From assembly GCF_009807095.1 (NCBI RefSeq), contig NZ_WUCC01000014.1:1-64000 (forward strand): a stretch of DNA of 64,000 nucleotides, written 5' to 3'. The position numbers and the translations under genes are program-made. Shown piece after piece: positions 39,234 to 48,298 of this stretch; the stretch's first letter is position 1, and each line of letters begins with the position of its first letter. The notes beneath the pieces are model-generated. The model was not told the DNA's origin. It saw only the letters and a list, made by a program, of their open reading frames with translations, and did no database searches. Origin of the DNA: Rathayibacter sp. VKM Ac-2754. Its GTDB lineage: Bacteria > Actinomycetota > Actinomycetes > Actinomycetales > Microbacteriaceae.

Positions 39234-40229
39234 TCAGACGTAGGAGGCGCGGATGGCGCCGACCGGGCGCCCGCCGCCCGAGACCACCGGGTTGAGCTTC
39301 ACCAGGACGTCGTTGGCGGCGGCCCGGTCGACCGCGCCGATCTCGACGAGCAGCTTCAGGGCGACGACCGTCGCGGCCCGGAGGCTGCCGTCGAGGATCT
39401 TCAGCGCGACGGTCGTCCCGTCGGGGGACGCCATCACCAGCACGCCCTCGGCACCCAGCTTGGCGACGAGGCCCAGGCGCTCGATGACGACGGTGTTGTC
39501 GCGACCTGGTCCGTCGATCGCCCAGGCGTTCTCGAGGATCGCGTTCGTCAGGACGCCGGCCTGGCGGTAGAGGCCGAAGGGCGACGCCGCGGAGGAGGAG
39601 ACGATCCGCGAGATGCCCTTGGCCAGGGCGGTCAACGGCAGTGCGTGCACCGGCGCTCCGCAGCCGTCGATCCCGGAGGCGACGACGCGCTCGCCGGTCA
39701 GGCGCTCGATCGTGTCGACGATGTGCTGCTGCAGCGGGTGCGAGCGCTCGAGGTAGTCCTCGGTGCTCCAGCCGTTCTGCACGCAGGCCAGCAGCATCGC
39801 CGCGTGCTTGCCCGAGCAGTTCATGTACAGCGGGTCCTGGGTCGCGCCGGCGCGCATGAGCTGTGCGCGCGTCGTGGAGTCGCCGGGCCAGTCGGCCGGG
39901 CACTGCAGCGCCGTGTGGTCGAGGCCGGCTCGGAAGAGCAGGTTCTGCACCAGGGCGACGTGCTGCGGGATGCCGGCGTGGCTCGCGGTCGCGATGACCG
40001 CCTCCGCCCCCGTGAGATCGACGCCCGCCGTCATCACCGCGAGGGCCTGGAACGGCTTGAGGCAGGATCGCGGGAAGACGGGCGCGGTCGGCGTGCCGAG
40101 GCTCCGGGCGACGCGGCCGTCGGAGTCGAGGACGACGGCGGAGCCGGCGTGACGCGACTCGACGAAGCCGGATCGCTCGACGACGGCCAGTTCGACGGAC
40201 TCTGCGACGGTGAAGGTTCCTTCGGGCAT
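39234..40229 (-). CDS. Asparaginase II family protein
   Basis: The 331-residue protein belongs to the PF06089 family (Rhizobium AnsA-like L-asparaginase II), seen from FPRSCLKPFQALAVMTAG, MNCSGKHAAMLLACVQNGW and SGIDGCGAPVHALPL. It is not related to E. coli AnsA/AnsB. It probably hydrolyses L-asparagine to aspartate and ammonia. The ATG lies six bases after CAAGAT, a leaderless-type arrangement. Confidence 0.85.
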   Translation of the reverse strand: MPEGTFTVAESVELAVVERSGFVESRHAGSAVVLDSDGRVARSLGTPTAPVFPRSCLKPFQALAVMTAGVDLTGAEAVIATASHAGIPQHVALVQNLLFRAGLDHTALQCPADWPGDSTTRAQLMRAGATQDPLYMNCSGKHAAMLLACVQNGWSTEDYLERSHPLQQHIVDTIERLTGERVVASGIDGCGAPVHALPLTALAKGISRIVSSSAASPFGLYRQAGVLTNAILENAWAIDGPGRDNTVVIERLGLVAKLGAEGVLVMASPDGTTVALKILDGSLRAATVVALKLLVEIGAVDRAAANDVLVKLNPVVSGGGRPVGAIRASYV

Positions 40230-40235
40230 CCCTCC

Positions 40236-40241
40236 ATCTTG
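40236..40241 (-). promoter_or_regulatory. Leaderless-type promoter of the asparaginase gene
   Basis: CAAGAT on the minus strand ends six bases before ATG 40229. Confidence 0.4.
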
Positions 40242-40342
40242 CCCGACGCCCGGACGGCTCCCGTCCGCTCAGGCCGCGAGACGACCCCGGGGCTCCCTCA
40301 GCGCCGCGCGCCGGGAGCCCGCGGAGTCGACCGCGATCGTCG

Positions 40343-41704
40343 TCAGAGCGTCGCGAAGGCCTCGGCGAGGACGGACACGGCGTCGTCGAGCAGCTCGTCG
40401 GTGAGGGCGAGGCTCGGCAGGAACCGGACGACGTTGCCGTAGGTGCCGGCGCTCAGGACCAGGACGCCGTGCGCTGCCGCGTAGTCGATGATCGCCGTGA
40501 CGGCAGCGGTGTTCGGCGTCTTCGTCGTGGCGGCCGTACCCGGCTGAACGAGCTCGATCGCCATCATCGCGCCGATGCCGCGGACGTCTCCGATGATGTC
40601 GTACTGCTCCTGCAGAGCCCGGAGGGCCGCGCCGAGGCGGGCGCCGATGCGGTCGGCCTCGGCCAGCAGGCCGTCCTGCTCGATGCGCTCGAAGACGGCG
40701 ACGGCGGCGGCCGCGGCGACCGGATTGCCGCCGAAGGTGCCGCCGAGCCCGCCGGCCTGCGCCGAGTCCATGATCTCGGCCCGGCCCGTGACGCCCGCGA
40801 GCGGCAGACCGCCGGCGATGCCCTTGGCCGAGAGGACCAGGTCCGGGACCAGCCCGAAGTGCTCGCTCGCGAAGTACGCGCCGGTGCGCGCCATGCCCGA
40901 CTGGATCTCGTCGGCGACGAAGACGATGCCGTTCGCCGTGCACCACTCCTGCAGCGCGGGCAGGTAGCCCTGCGCGGGGACCATGAAGCCGCCCTCGCCC
41001 TGCACCGGCTCGACGACCAGGCAGGCCAGCGCGGAGGCGCCGACCGTCTTCTCGAGGTACGAGATCGTGCGCTCGGCCGCCTCGGCACCCGAGAGGCCGT
41101 CGTGGTAGGGGTAGGAGCTCGGCGCGCGGTGCACGTCGCTCGCGAACGGGCCGAAGCCGAGCCCGTAGGGCAGGGCCTTGAAGTTCATCGCCATGGTGAG
41201 GTTGGTGCGGCCGTGGTACGCGTGGTCGAGCACCGCGACTCCGGGACGACCCGTGTGCTTGCGGGCGATCTTGACGGCGTTCTCGACCGCCTCCGCACCG
41301 GAGTTGACGAGCACCGTCTTCTTCGCGAAGTCGCCGGGGGTGTGCTCGGCGAGCAGCTCCGCCACGCGGATGTAGGGCTCGTAGGGCGTCACCGTGAAGA
41401 GGGTGTGCGTCAGGCGGCCGAGCTGCGCGGTCGCGGCGGCGACCACCGCGTCGTCGGTGTGGCCGATGGTCGTGACGCCGATGCCCGCGCCGAGGTCGAT
41501 GAACTGGTTGCCGTCGACGTCGACGAGGATCGCCCCGTGCGCGCGGTCGATGTAGACGGGCAGCGCCGTGCCGACTCCCGACGGGACGACGGCGAGGCGC
41601 CGCTCGTGCAGTGCTCGCGATCGCGGCCCCGGGATCTCGGTCGCGAGGCGCCGCTCCTGGGGGACTGCCGACGTGGGAACCTGGGGGGCGAGCGTGTCTG
41701 TCAT
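40343..41704 (-). CDS. gabT: 4-aminobutyrate aminotransferase (first of two paralogues)
   Basis: The 453-residue PLP enzyme of class III converts GABA and 2-oxoglutarate to succinate semialdehyde. Motifs are NSGAEAVENAVKIARKHTGR (phosphate cup), FVADEIQSGMARTG (PLP aspartate) and LVLSAKGIAGGLPLAGV (Schiff-base lysine). The N-terminus TEIPGPRSRALHERR is typical of actinobacterial GabT. It is close in sequence to the gene at 43082. A TAGACT box nine bases before the ATG indicates leaderless transcription. No succinate-semialdehyde dehydrogenase gene is nearby. Confidence 0.9.
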   Translation of the reverse strand: MTDTLAPQVPTSAVPQERRLATEIPGPRSRALHERRLAVVPSGVGTALPVYIDRAHGAILVDVDGNQFIDLGAGIGVTTIGHTDDAVVAAATAQLGRLTHTLFTVTPYEPYIRVAELLAEHTPGDFAKKTVLVNSGAEAVENAVKIARKHTGRPGVAVLDHAYHGRTNLTMAMNFKALPYGLGFGPFASDVHRAPSSYPYHDGLSGAEAAERTISYLEKTVGASALACLVVEPVQGEGGFMVPAQGYLPALQEWCTANGIVFVADEIQSGMARTGAYFASEHFGLVPDLVLSAKGIAGGLPLAGVTGRAEIMDSAQAGGLGGTFGGNPVAAAAAVAVFERIEQDGLLAEADRIGARLGAALRALQEQYDIIGDVRGIGAMMAIELVQPGTAATTKTPNTAAVTAIIDYAAAHGVLVLSAGTYGNVVRFLPSLALTDELLDDAVSVLAEAFATL

Positions 41705-41713
41705 GGTCCGTCG

Positions 41714-41719
41714 AGTCTA
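41714..41719 (-). promoter_or_regulatory. Leaderless-type promoter of gabT
   Basis: TAGACT on the minus strand ends nine bases before ATG 41704. Confidence 0.45.
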
Positions 41720-41793
41720 TCCGCGGGCCGTCGGAGCTCAGGGGTCCAGACTGTCGAGACCGGCCTGATCCACCGGCGAGAAGGGGCATTCCG

Positions 41794-42276
41794 ATGAAGT
41801 CAGCGCACGATTACGCGGTTTCCGTCGTCTGGGAGGGCGATCGCGGAACGGGCACCAGCGGGTACCGGGAGTACGGGCGGCAGAATCTGGTCCGCGCGGA
41901 GGGACCCGCGCCGATCCTCGGCTCGGCCGACAAGCCCTTCCGCGGCGACCCCGACCGGTGGAACCCGGAGCAGCTGCTGCTCGCCTCCCTGGCGCAGTGC
42001 CACCTGCTCTCGTACCTGCACGTCGCCGTGAAGAACGGAGTCGTCGTCACGGGCTACGCGGACGACGCGATCGGCCGGATGGTGCAGGAGGGCGAGGGCG
42101 GCCGGTTCGAGTCGGTGACCCTCCGGCCACACGTGCGCGTGGCCGACGAGTCGATGATCGAGCTCGCGCAGACACTGCACGCCGAGGCGTCGCGGCTGTG
42201 CTTCATCGCCAACTCGGTGAACTTCCCGGTGGGACACGAGCCGACGACCGAGGCGGGGCCGAGCTCCGCGAGCTGA
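41794..42276 (+). CDS. OsmC/Ohr family protein
   Basis: The 160-residue protein has the two family cysteines in LLASLAQCHLLSYLHVAV and ASRLCFIANSVNFPV. The N-terminal half HDYAVSVVWEGDRGTGTSGY resembles general OsmC-like peroxidases rather than Ohr. It probably reduces organic hydroperoxides. ATG 41794 follows GAGAAGGGG; an in-frame upstream extension is ignored. It is divergent from gabT. Confidence 0.88.
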   Translation: MKSAHDYAVSVVWEGDRGTGTSGYREYGRQNLVRAEGPAPILGSADKPFRGDPDRWNPEQLLLASLAQCHLLSYLHVAVKNGVVVTGYADDAIGRMVQEGEGGRFESVTLRPHVRVADESMIELAQTLHAEASRLCFIANSVNFPVGHEPTTEAGPSSAS

Positions 42277-42281
42277 ACGGC

Positions 42282-43037
42282 TCAGCGCCGTTCGTGCGGC
42301 AGGGCCCTCTTGAGGCGCTCGACCGCGCTCGCCGGCGGCGACTCGTTGTAGACGCCCGCGAGCTCCTGACCCGACAGGGCGTGGATCGCCGCCATCACCT
42401 CGTCGGTCGCGTGGCGCCTCGCGCGCCCGGAGTCTGCGGAACCGTGCGGGGACAGGTCGAGCGGGTCGCCGAAGCGGACGGTGATGCGGTGCAGTCGCGG
42501 GATGCTCGACCCGACCGGCTGCAGCTCCTGGGTGCCGATCAGCCCGACCGGGACGACCGGGGCGCCCGTGGTGAGGGCGAGCCACGCGACTCCGGTGCGG
42601 CCCCGGTAGAGGCGGCCGTCGCGCGACCGGGTGCCCTCGGGGTACACAGCGAACGCCTCGTCGCGCTCGAGGATCGCGCGACCGAGGTCGAGCGCCTCCT
42701 GCGCCGCCTGACCCGCCCCGCGCTCGACCGCGACGGCTCCGACGGCCGTGAAGAACGAGCGGGAGAGCGCACCGCGCACGCCCGGCCCGGTGAAGTAGTC
42801 GGCCTTCGCGAGGAACTGCACGGGCCTCGGCGCCAGCAGCGTCAGCACGGGGGAGTCGATGAACGAGAGGTGGTTGCTGGCGAGGATCACGCGACCGGAG
42901 GAGGGGACGTTGTCGCGCCCCTCGACGATCGGCCGGTAGATCAGCCGTCCGGCGCCGCCCATGGTGAGGCGCGCCAGACGCGCCGAGAGACCGATCCCGG
43001 GTGGGGTCGGCCTCTCGTGATCGTCGTCGGTCCGCAT
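42282..43037 (-). CDS. plsC: 1-acyl-sn-glycerol-3-phosphate acyltransferase
   Basis: The 251-residue PlsC-family enzyme has motif I NHLSFIDSP, motif III VYPEGTRSRDG and motif IV VPVGLIGTQELQP. It would make phosphatidic acid, or acylate another lipid as several actinobacterial paralogues do. No clear membrane helix beyond the amphipathic N-terminus is seen. TAGCCT lies seven bases before the ATG. It is convergent with the OsmC gene. Confidence 0.88.
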   Translation of the reverse strand: MRTDDDHERPTPPGIGLSARLARLTMGGAGRLIYRPIVEGRDNVPSSGRVILASNHLSFIDSPVLTLLAPRPVQFLAKADYFTGPGVRGALSRSFFTAVGAVAVERGAGQAAQEALDLGRAILERDEAFAVYPEGTRSRDGRLYRGRTGVAWLALTTGAPVVPVGLIGTQELQPVGSSIPRLHRITVRFGDPLDLSPHGSADSGRARRHATDEVMAAIHALSGQELAGVYNESPPASAVERLKRALPHERR

Positions 43038-43044
43038 TCGGACG

Positions 43045-43050
43045 AGGCTA
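43045..43050 (-). promoter_or_regulatory. Leaderless-type promoter of plsC
   Basis: TAGCCT on the minus strand ends seven bases before ATG 43037. Confidence 0.5.
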
Positions 43051-43081
43051 CCGGCGGGTGCATGCCGCCGGAGTCATGCGG

Positions 43082-44416
43082 TCAGCTCAGCGTCGCGAGC
43101 GCCTCCTCGATGACGCTCGCGGCGTCGTCGATCAGCTCGTCGCTGATGACGACGCTGGGCATGATGCGCAGGACGCTGTCCCAGCTTCCGGCGTCGAGCA
43201 CGATGACGCCGTGGGTGGTCGCGTGCTTCAGGATCGCCGCGAGCGCCTCCGGATTCTGGCGCTTCGTGCCGGGGTGCACGAGCTCGACTCCGAACATGGC
43301 GCCCTTGCCGCGCACCTCGCCGACGACCGGGAAGCGCTCGGCCCAGTCGCCGATGCGGGCCCAGAGAGCGCGCTCGACGCGCTGCGCCTCGGCGAGGAGC
43401 CCCTCGGACTCGATCGCCTCGAACGTGGCGAGGGCCGCGGCGGTCGAGACGGGGTTGCCGCCGAACGTGCCGCCGATGCCGCCGGGCTGCACGGCGTCCA
43501 TGATCTCGGCGCGGCCGGTGACCGCCGCGAGGGGGAAGCCGCCCGCGATGCCCTTGGCCGTCGTGACGAGGTCGGGGACGACTCCGAAGTGCTCCATCGC
43601 GTACCAGGTGCCGGTGCGCGCGATCCCGGCCTGGATCTCGTCGGCGACGAAGACGATGCCGTTCTCGGTGCAGAACTCGGAGAGGCGCTCGAAGTAGCCG
43701 GGCGCGGGGATGATGATGCCGCCGTCGCCCTGGATCGGCTCGACGAAGAGGGCCGCGAGCTCCTGCGCCCCGATGTGGGTGCGGATGTAGTCGATGGCGC
43801 GCTCGGCGGCCTCGGCTCCGGTCATGCCCTCGGGGTCGCGGAACGGGTAGCTCATCGGGAGGCTGTAGATCTCGCCGGGGAACGGGCCCATGCCGGCGCG
43901 CTCGGGCCAGGGGCGGTAGGTCATCGCCATGGTCAGGTTGGTGCGGCCGTGGAAGGCGTGGTCGAGGGAGGCGATGGCACGGCGGCCCGTGTGCTTGCGG
44001 GCGATCTTGACGGCGTTCTCGACCGCCTCGGCGCCCGAGTTGACGAGGATCGAGTGCTTCTCGAAGTCACCGGGGGTGATCTCGGCGAGCTTCTCGGCGA
44101 CGCGGACGTAGTTCTCGTAGGGCGTCACCGTGAAGAGGGTGTGGGTCAGCTTGTCGGCCTGGGCGGCGGCGGCCGCAGCGACGGCCGGGTGCGCGTGGCC
44201 GATGGTCGTGACTCCGATGCCGCAGCCCAGATCGATGTGGCGGTTGCCGTCGACGTCGACCAGGACGGCGCCCGAGGCGTGGTCCATGTAGATGTTCGCG
44301 AGGGTGCCGGCGCCTCGCGAGACGCTCGCGACGCGTCGCTCCTGCAGGGCGACGGAGCGAGGGCCGGGGAGCTCGGTGACGAGCGCGCGGGACTGGGGGA
44401 CCGAGAATTCACGCAT
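43082..44416 (-). CDS. gabT: 4-aminobutyrate aminotransferase-like protein (second paralogue)
   Basis: The 444-residue class III aminotransferase has the same motifs as the gene at 40343: VNSGAEAVENAVKIARKHTG, FVADEIQAGIARTG and LVTTAKGIAGGFPLAAV. ATG 44416 is chosen because TACCAT ends six bases upstream; a longer frame reaches 44824 through the divergent FKBP gene and is not credible. The two paralogues suggest a duplication, perhaps with different amine preference (GABA versus 5-aminovalerate, for example). That is inference. Confidence 0.88.
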   Translation of the reverse strand: MREFSVPQSRALVTELPGPRSVALQERRVASVSRGAGTLANIYMDHASGAVLVDVDGNRHIDLGCGIGVTTIGHAHPAVAAAAAAQADKLTHTLFTVTPYENYVRVAEKLAEITPGDFEKHSILVNSGAEAVENAVKIARKHTGRRAIASLDHAFHGRTNLTMAMTYRPWPERAGMGPFPGEIYSLPMSYPFRDPEGMTGAEAAERAIDYIRTHIGAQELAALFVEPIQGDGGIIIPAPGYFERLSEFCTENGIVFVADEIQAGIARTGTWYAMEHFGVVPDLVTTAKGIAGGFPLAAVTGRAEIMDAVQPGGIGGTFGGNPVSTAAALATFEAIESEGLLAEAQRVERALWARIGDWAERFPVVGEVRGKGAMFGVELVHPGTKRQNPEALAAILKHATTHGVIVLDAGSWDSVLRIMPSVVISDELIDDAASVIEEALATLS

Positions 44417-44422
44417 GCCGCC

Positions 44423-44428
44423 ATGGTA
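44423..44428 (-). promoter_or_regulatory. Leaderless-type promoter of the second gabT
   Basis: TACCAT on the minus strand ends six bases before ATG 44416 and decides that start. Confidence 0.6.
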
Positions 44429-44558
44429 GGCGAGCGGTATCGGAGGACCCCGTGCCGACGCTCCGGGGGTCTCCCGCATCCAGGCCCTCCATAGGAGGGT
44501 CGCGCAGGATGGTCTCCTCCCCGTACGTGCCGGCTCCGCCGGAGAGGAAAGGTGCGCT

Positions 44559-45524
44559 GTGCGCAGAACATTCGCGATCGTGGCCGTCGTCGCCGCGACC
44601 CTCGGCCTGACCGCCTGCACCGATGCCGCCGAGGAGGCGTCCCCGAGCGCCTCGGCGACTCCGCTCTCGTGCGTCGCGGAGGGAGATGCGACGAGCGCTG
44701 TGCAGACCAGTGGCGACTTCGCGACCAAGCCGGTCACCGTGTTCCCGACCCCGATCGAGGTGGACGAGACCGAGCGCTCGATCGCCATCGAGGGCACGGG
44801 CGCAGAGGTGGCCGAGGGCGACACCGTCCTCGTCGACTACACCCTCTACAACGGGACGAGCGGAGCCGAGTTCTCGGCCAGCAGCTACGCCTCCGGTGGC
44901 CGCGCCGCGTTCGCGGTCGACGTCGACAAGTACCTCGCGGGCCTCGTCAAGGCCGTCAACTGCGCGACCGTGGGATCGCGCGTCGTCGCCGTCGTGCCTC
45001 CCGCCGACGCCTTCGGTGATGCCGGCAACACCGACCTCGGCATCGCCGCGACCGACTCGATCGTCATGGTGATCGATGTCGAGGGCATCATCCCGTCGAC
45101 CGCGACCGGGGAGCCGCAGCCTCCGGTCGACGGCCTGCCGACGGTGGCGCTCGCCGAGGACGGCACGCCGACCGTGACGATCCCGGCGACCGACCCGCCC
45201 GCCGACCTGCAGCTCGAGGTGCTGAAGAAGGGCGACGGCCAGGTCGTCGCCGACGGCGACTCGCTCGTGGTCCAGTACCAGGGCGTCGTCTGGGGCACCG
45301 GCACGGTCTTCGACCAGAGCTGGGGAACCGGCACTCCCGCGTCGTTCAGCACCGGAGACGTGATCGAGGGCTTCAAGCAGGCGGTGGTCGGTCAGACGGT
45401 CGGCTCGCAGGTGCTCGTCGTCATCCCGCCCGCCCAGGGCTACGGCGACGCGGGCAATGCGGATGCGGGCATCAGCGGCACCGACACGCTCGTCTTCGTG
45501 ATCGACGTCCTCGCCGTCAGCTGA
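44559..45524 (+). CDS. FKBP-type peptidyl-prolyl isomerase lipoprotein with two FKBP-like domains
   Basis: The 321-residue protein has a lipoprotein signal with lipobox LTAC (Cys20). The first FKBP-like domain (about residues 70-175, [20 protein letters not shown] to [12 protein letters not shown]) lacks several aromatic pocket residues. The second (about 205-321) is better preserved: [51 protein letters not shown]. It probably helps folding of exported proteins at the membrane surface. GTG 44559 follows GAGAGGAAAGG. It is 38 bases upstream of dxr, which has its own promoter-like box. Confidence 0.9.
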   Translation: MRRTFAIVAVVAATLGLTACTDAAEEASPSASATPLSCVAEGDATSAVQTSGDFATKPVTVFPTPIEVDETERSIAIEGTGAEVAEGDTVLVDYTLYNGTSGAEFSASSYASGGRAAFAVDVDKYLAGLVKAVNCATVGSRVVAVVPPADAFGDAGNTDLGIAATDSIVMVIDVEGIIPSTATGEPQPPVDGLPTVALAEDGTPTVTIPATDPPADLQLEVLKKGDGQVVADGDSLVVQYQGVVWGTGTVFDQSWGTGTPASFSTGDVIEGFKQAVVGQTVGSQVLVVIPPAQGYGDAGNADAGISGTDTLVFVIDVLAVS

Positions 45525-45550
45525 CCCGGTCGCGGGCGGGCGCTCCGTGC

Positions 45551-45556
45551 CAGGAT
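45551..45556 (+). promoter_or_regulatory. Leaderless-type promoter of dxr
   Basis: CAGGAT ends six bases before ATG 45563. Confidence 0.45.
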
Positions 45557-45562
45557 GGGCGG

Positions 45563-46645
45563 ATGCGCAGGGTCATCATCCTCGGCTCGACCGGGTCCAT
45601 CGGCACGCAGGCCCTCGACGTCATCGCCGCGAACCGCGACCGCTTCGAGGTGGTCGGGCTCTCGGCCGGGACGAACCGCGCCGTCGTCGCCGAGCAGGCC
45701 GCGGCCTTCGGTGTCGAGCACACGGCCTTCGGCGAGATCGAGGCCGAGCAGCTGGTGCGCGGCGTGGAGGCGGACGTCGTGCTGAACGGCATCACCGGCT
45801 CCGTGGGCCTCGGCCCGACCCTCGCTGCTCTCGAGGAGGGGCGGACGCTCGCGCTCGCCAACAAGGAGTCGCTGATCGTGGGCGGCGAGCTCGTCACCTC
45901 GATCGCGGCGCCCGGGCAGATCGTCCCGGTCGACTCCGAGCACTCGGCCATCGCGCAGGCCCTGCTCGCGGGCGAGCACCGCGAGGTGCGCCGGCTCGTG
46001 CTGACCGCCTCGGGCGGGCCGTTCCGCGGGCGCGACCGCGCCTCGCTCCGCGACGTGACTCCGGCGCAGGCGCTCGCGCATCCGACCTGGGACATGGGCC
46101 TCGTGGTCACGACCAACTCGTCCACCCTCGTCAACAAGGGCCTCGAGGTCATCGAGGCTCACCTGCTCTTCGACGTGGCCTACGACCGGATCGACGTGAC
46201 GGTGCACCCGCAGTCGGTGATCCACTCGATGGTCGAGTTCGTCGACGGCTCGACCATCGCGCAGGCGTCGCCGCCCGACATGCGGCTCCCCATCTCGCTC
46301 GGCCTCGACTGGCCGCACCGCGTCGCCGGCGTCGGCGCGCCGCTCGACTGGACGCGGTCGCACAGCTGGACGTTCGAGCCCCTCGACGAGGAGGCGTTCC
46401 CCTCGGTCCGGCTCGCCAAGCGCGTCGGAGTCGCGGGGGCGTCGTTCCCCGCCGTCTTCAACGCGGCGAACGAGCAGGCCGTGCAGGCCTTCCACGCGGG
46501 ACGGATCGGCTACCTCGGCATCCTCGAGACGGTCGAGGCCGTGGTCGACGCGCACACCGTCGACGGCGCACTGACCCGGGAGTCGCTGGCCGACGCCGAG
46601 ACGTGGGCGCGCCGCGCGGCGGACGAGCGGATCGCCGCGGCCTGA
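45563..46645 (+). CDS. dxr: 1-deoxy-D-xylulose-5-phosphate reductoisomerase
   Basis: This is the second enzyme of the MEP isoprenoid pathway. The 360-residue protein has the NADPH site [17 protein letters not shown], metal and substrate residues in [11 protein letters not shown] and [10 protein letters not shown], and [11 protein letters not shown]. Size and order are normal. In many actinobacteria it is followed directly by rseP and ispG; here two opposite-strand surface-protein genes intervene. Confidence 0.96.
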   Translation: MRRVIILGSTGSIGTQALDVIAANRDRFEVVGLSAGTNRAVVAEQAAAFGVEHTAFGEIEAEQLVRGVEADVVLNGITGSVGLGPTLAALEEGRTLALANKESLIVGGELVTSIAAPGQIVPVDSEHSAIAQALLAGEHREVRRLVLTASGGPFRGRDRASLRDVTPAQALAHPTWDMGLVVTTNSSTLVNKGLEVIEAHLLFDVAYDRIDVTVHPQSVIHSMVEFVDGSTIAQASPPDMRLPISLGLDWPHRVAGVGAPLDWTRSHSWTFEPLDEEAFPSVRLAKRVGVAGASFPAVFNAANEQAVQAFHAGRIGYLGILETVEAVVDAHTVDGALTRESLADAETWARRAADERIAAA

Positions 46646-46655
46646 CGTCCCGCGG

Positions 46656-48293
46656 TCACGGCGCGCACGTCGACAGCGCCGCTACCGCGGAGGAGAGCGT
46701 GCCGGTGCCACCGAGGAGCACGAAGCGGTCGATGCCGAGCTGCTGAGCGGCGTCGAGGACGCTCTGGCGGATGCAGTCGCTGTCGGTCAGGTAGATCCGC
46801 CGGTGCAGCTCGGATGCCGCCGCGATCGAGCCGAGTGCGTCGGCGAACGAGTCGGCCCGGACGAGGTAGGCGGTGTCGTTCAGCGGGTCACCGTTGCTGC
46901 CGCGGTTCACCGCGACGCTGGTGCGGATCCTGTCGCCGCCGGAGACCCTGCGGACGTCGATGTCGGGCAGGGCCGACTCGACGTCCGCCGCGATGCCCGC
47001 CGAGATCGCCGACTCGCTCCCGATGATCTGCACGCCCAGCGGTGACCGCGCTCGCAACGCGGCCTCGGTCGGCGCGTCGAGGGCGCTCTGTGCGCCGTCG
47101 ACGAGCAGCACCGGGTCGCCCGCGTACCCGGCGACCGGGCCCACCGACAGCGCGTCGGGGAAGTTCGTCCCCGTGGCGAGGAACACGGTGTCGGCCTCGA
47201 GATCGCCGAACGCGTCCGCCACGACGAGTCGGGACGTCTCGTAGCGGTCCCGACCGCCGATCCTGTCGACCACGGATGAGAGCTCGCGGAGCCGTTCCTC
47301 CACCCCGGTGGAGACCGAGAGGGAGGAGCCCACTACGACGATCCGCTCGGGAGCCAGCCGGCGGATCTCCGCGCTGACCACGTCGGGGAGGATCGTCGGA
47401 TCCGTCAGCAGCAGCGCCCCGCCCTGCAGCGCGGCAGCGGGTCCGGCGCTCAGCGCATCCGGCCAGTTCGCCCCGCTGACGAGATAGAGGACGGGCACCG
47501 GGGCGGTGAAGGCGGATCTCGACACAGAGACCGCAGTGTCGTAGCGGTCGGCGCCTGCGACACGGTCCGTGAAGTACTGCCAGGGGCGCAGCCGCAGGTC
47601 GATGCCGGTCGTCGTCGAGCCGGCATCGACTCGGACGGTCGTCGCTCCGGCGAGTGTCGGCGAGTCCTTCCAGTACCGATCCGAGAAGAAGCGGCGGCCC
47701 TCCCCGTCCGGCTCGCGCTCGGCGCGGACGGCGTACTCACCGGCCGGAAGAGAGTCGAGGGTGTAGCGGCCATCGGCGACGACCGCGTTCGCGTCGCGGC
47801 TCATGCTCTCCCAGTCGCCGGTGGCCGGGTCCTGCAGGTACGCGTCGACGCTCGCGTTCGAGCCGACGACTCCGGACACGGTGCCGCCGGGGCGGAGCTC
47901 GACGACGAACGTGCGCGTCTCCCCGGCCGCGAGCACCGCGACCTCGGCCGACTCGGCGAACGGCGTCCCGCCGAGCCAGCTGTGCGCCCAGCCGTCCGCC
48001 GACGCACGCACTGTCCAGGCGCCCGGCTGGACGGAGAAGCTCGTGGTGCCTCCGAAGACGCTCCCGCTCGAGGCGCCCCCCGGACCTCCCCAGCCGACGC
48101 CGTCGGAGTCGCCCGGGGAGAGCTGGAACGTCGTCATGGCGGGGCCCTCGGCGGGGCTGCCGTCCGCGGTCACGTAGTCCGCGGTCACGATGAGAGTGGC
48201 AGTGGTCTCCTCCGCGGAGGCGTCGACGGCGATCGAGCCGGAGACGAGGACCAGCGCGGTGATCGCGGCGGTGAGGAGGTGGGGCGTCTTCAC
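46656..48293 (-). CDS. Secreted cell-wall-binding-repeat (CWB2) protein, copy 1
   Basis: The 545-residue protein starts at GTG 48293 with GGAG upstream. A signal peptide spans about residues 1-27 (AAITALVLVSGSIAVDASA). Residues about 28-230 form Ig- or carboxypeptidase-regulatory-like beta domains (PGGTVSGVVGSNASVDAYL, LPAGEYAVRAE). The rest is three CWB2 repeats (PF04122): RVAGADRYDTAVSVSRSAF, RIGGRDRYETSRLVVADAF and RVSGGDRIRTSVAVNRGS. CWB2 repeats attach proteins to anionic cell-wall polymers. It ends 10 bases from dxr in convergent orientation and follows its paralogue by five bases. Confidence 0.88.
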   Translation of the reverse strand: MKTPHLLTAAITALVLVSGSIAVDASAEETTATLIVTADYVTADGSPAEGPAMTTFQLSPGDSDGVGWGGPGGASSGSVFGGTTSFSVQPGAWTVRASADGWAHSWLGGTPFAESAEVAVLAAGETRTFVVELRPGGTVSGVVGSNASVDAYLQDPATGDWESMSRDANAVVADGRYTLDSLPAGEYAVRAEREPDGEGRRFFSDRYWKDSPTLAGATTVRVDAGSTTTGIDLRLRPWQYFTDRVAGADRYDTAVSVSRSAFTAPVPVLYLVSGANWPDALSAGPAAALQGGALLLTDPTILPDVVSAEIRRLAPERIVVVGSSLSVSTGVEERLRELSSVVDRIGGRDRYETSRLVVADAFGDLEADTVFLATGTNFPDALSVGPVAGYAGDPVLLVDGAQSALDAPTEAALRARSPLGVQIIGSESAISAGIAADVESALPDIDVRRVSGGDRIRTSVAVNRGSNGDPLNDTAYLVRADSFADALGSIAAASELHRRIYLTDSDCIRQSVLDAAQQLGIDRFVLLGGTGTLSSAVAALSTCAP

Positions 48294-48298
48294 GGTCG

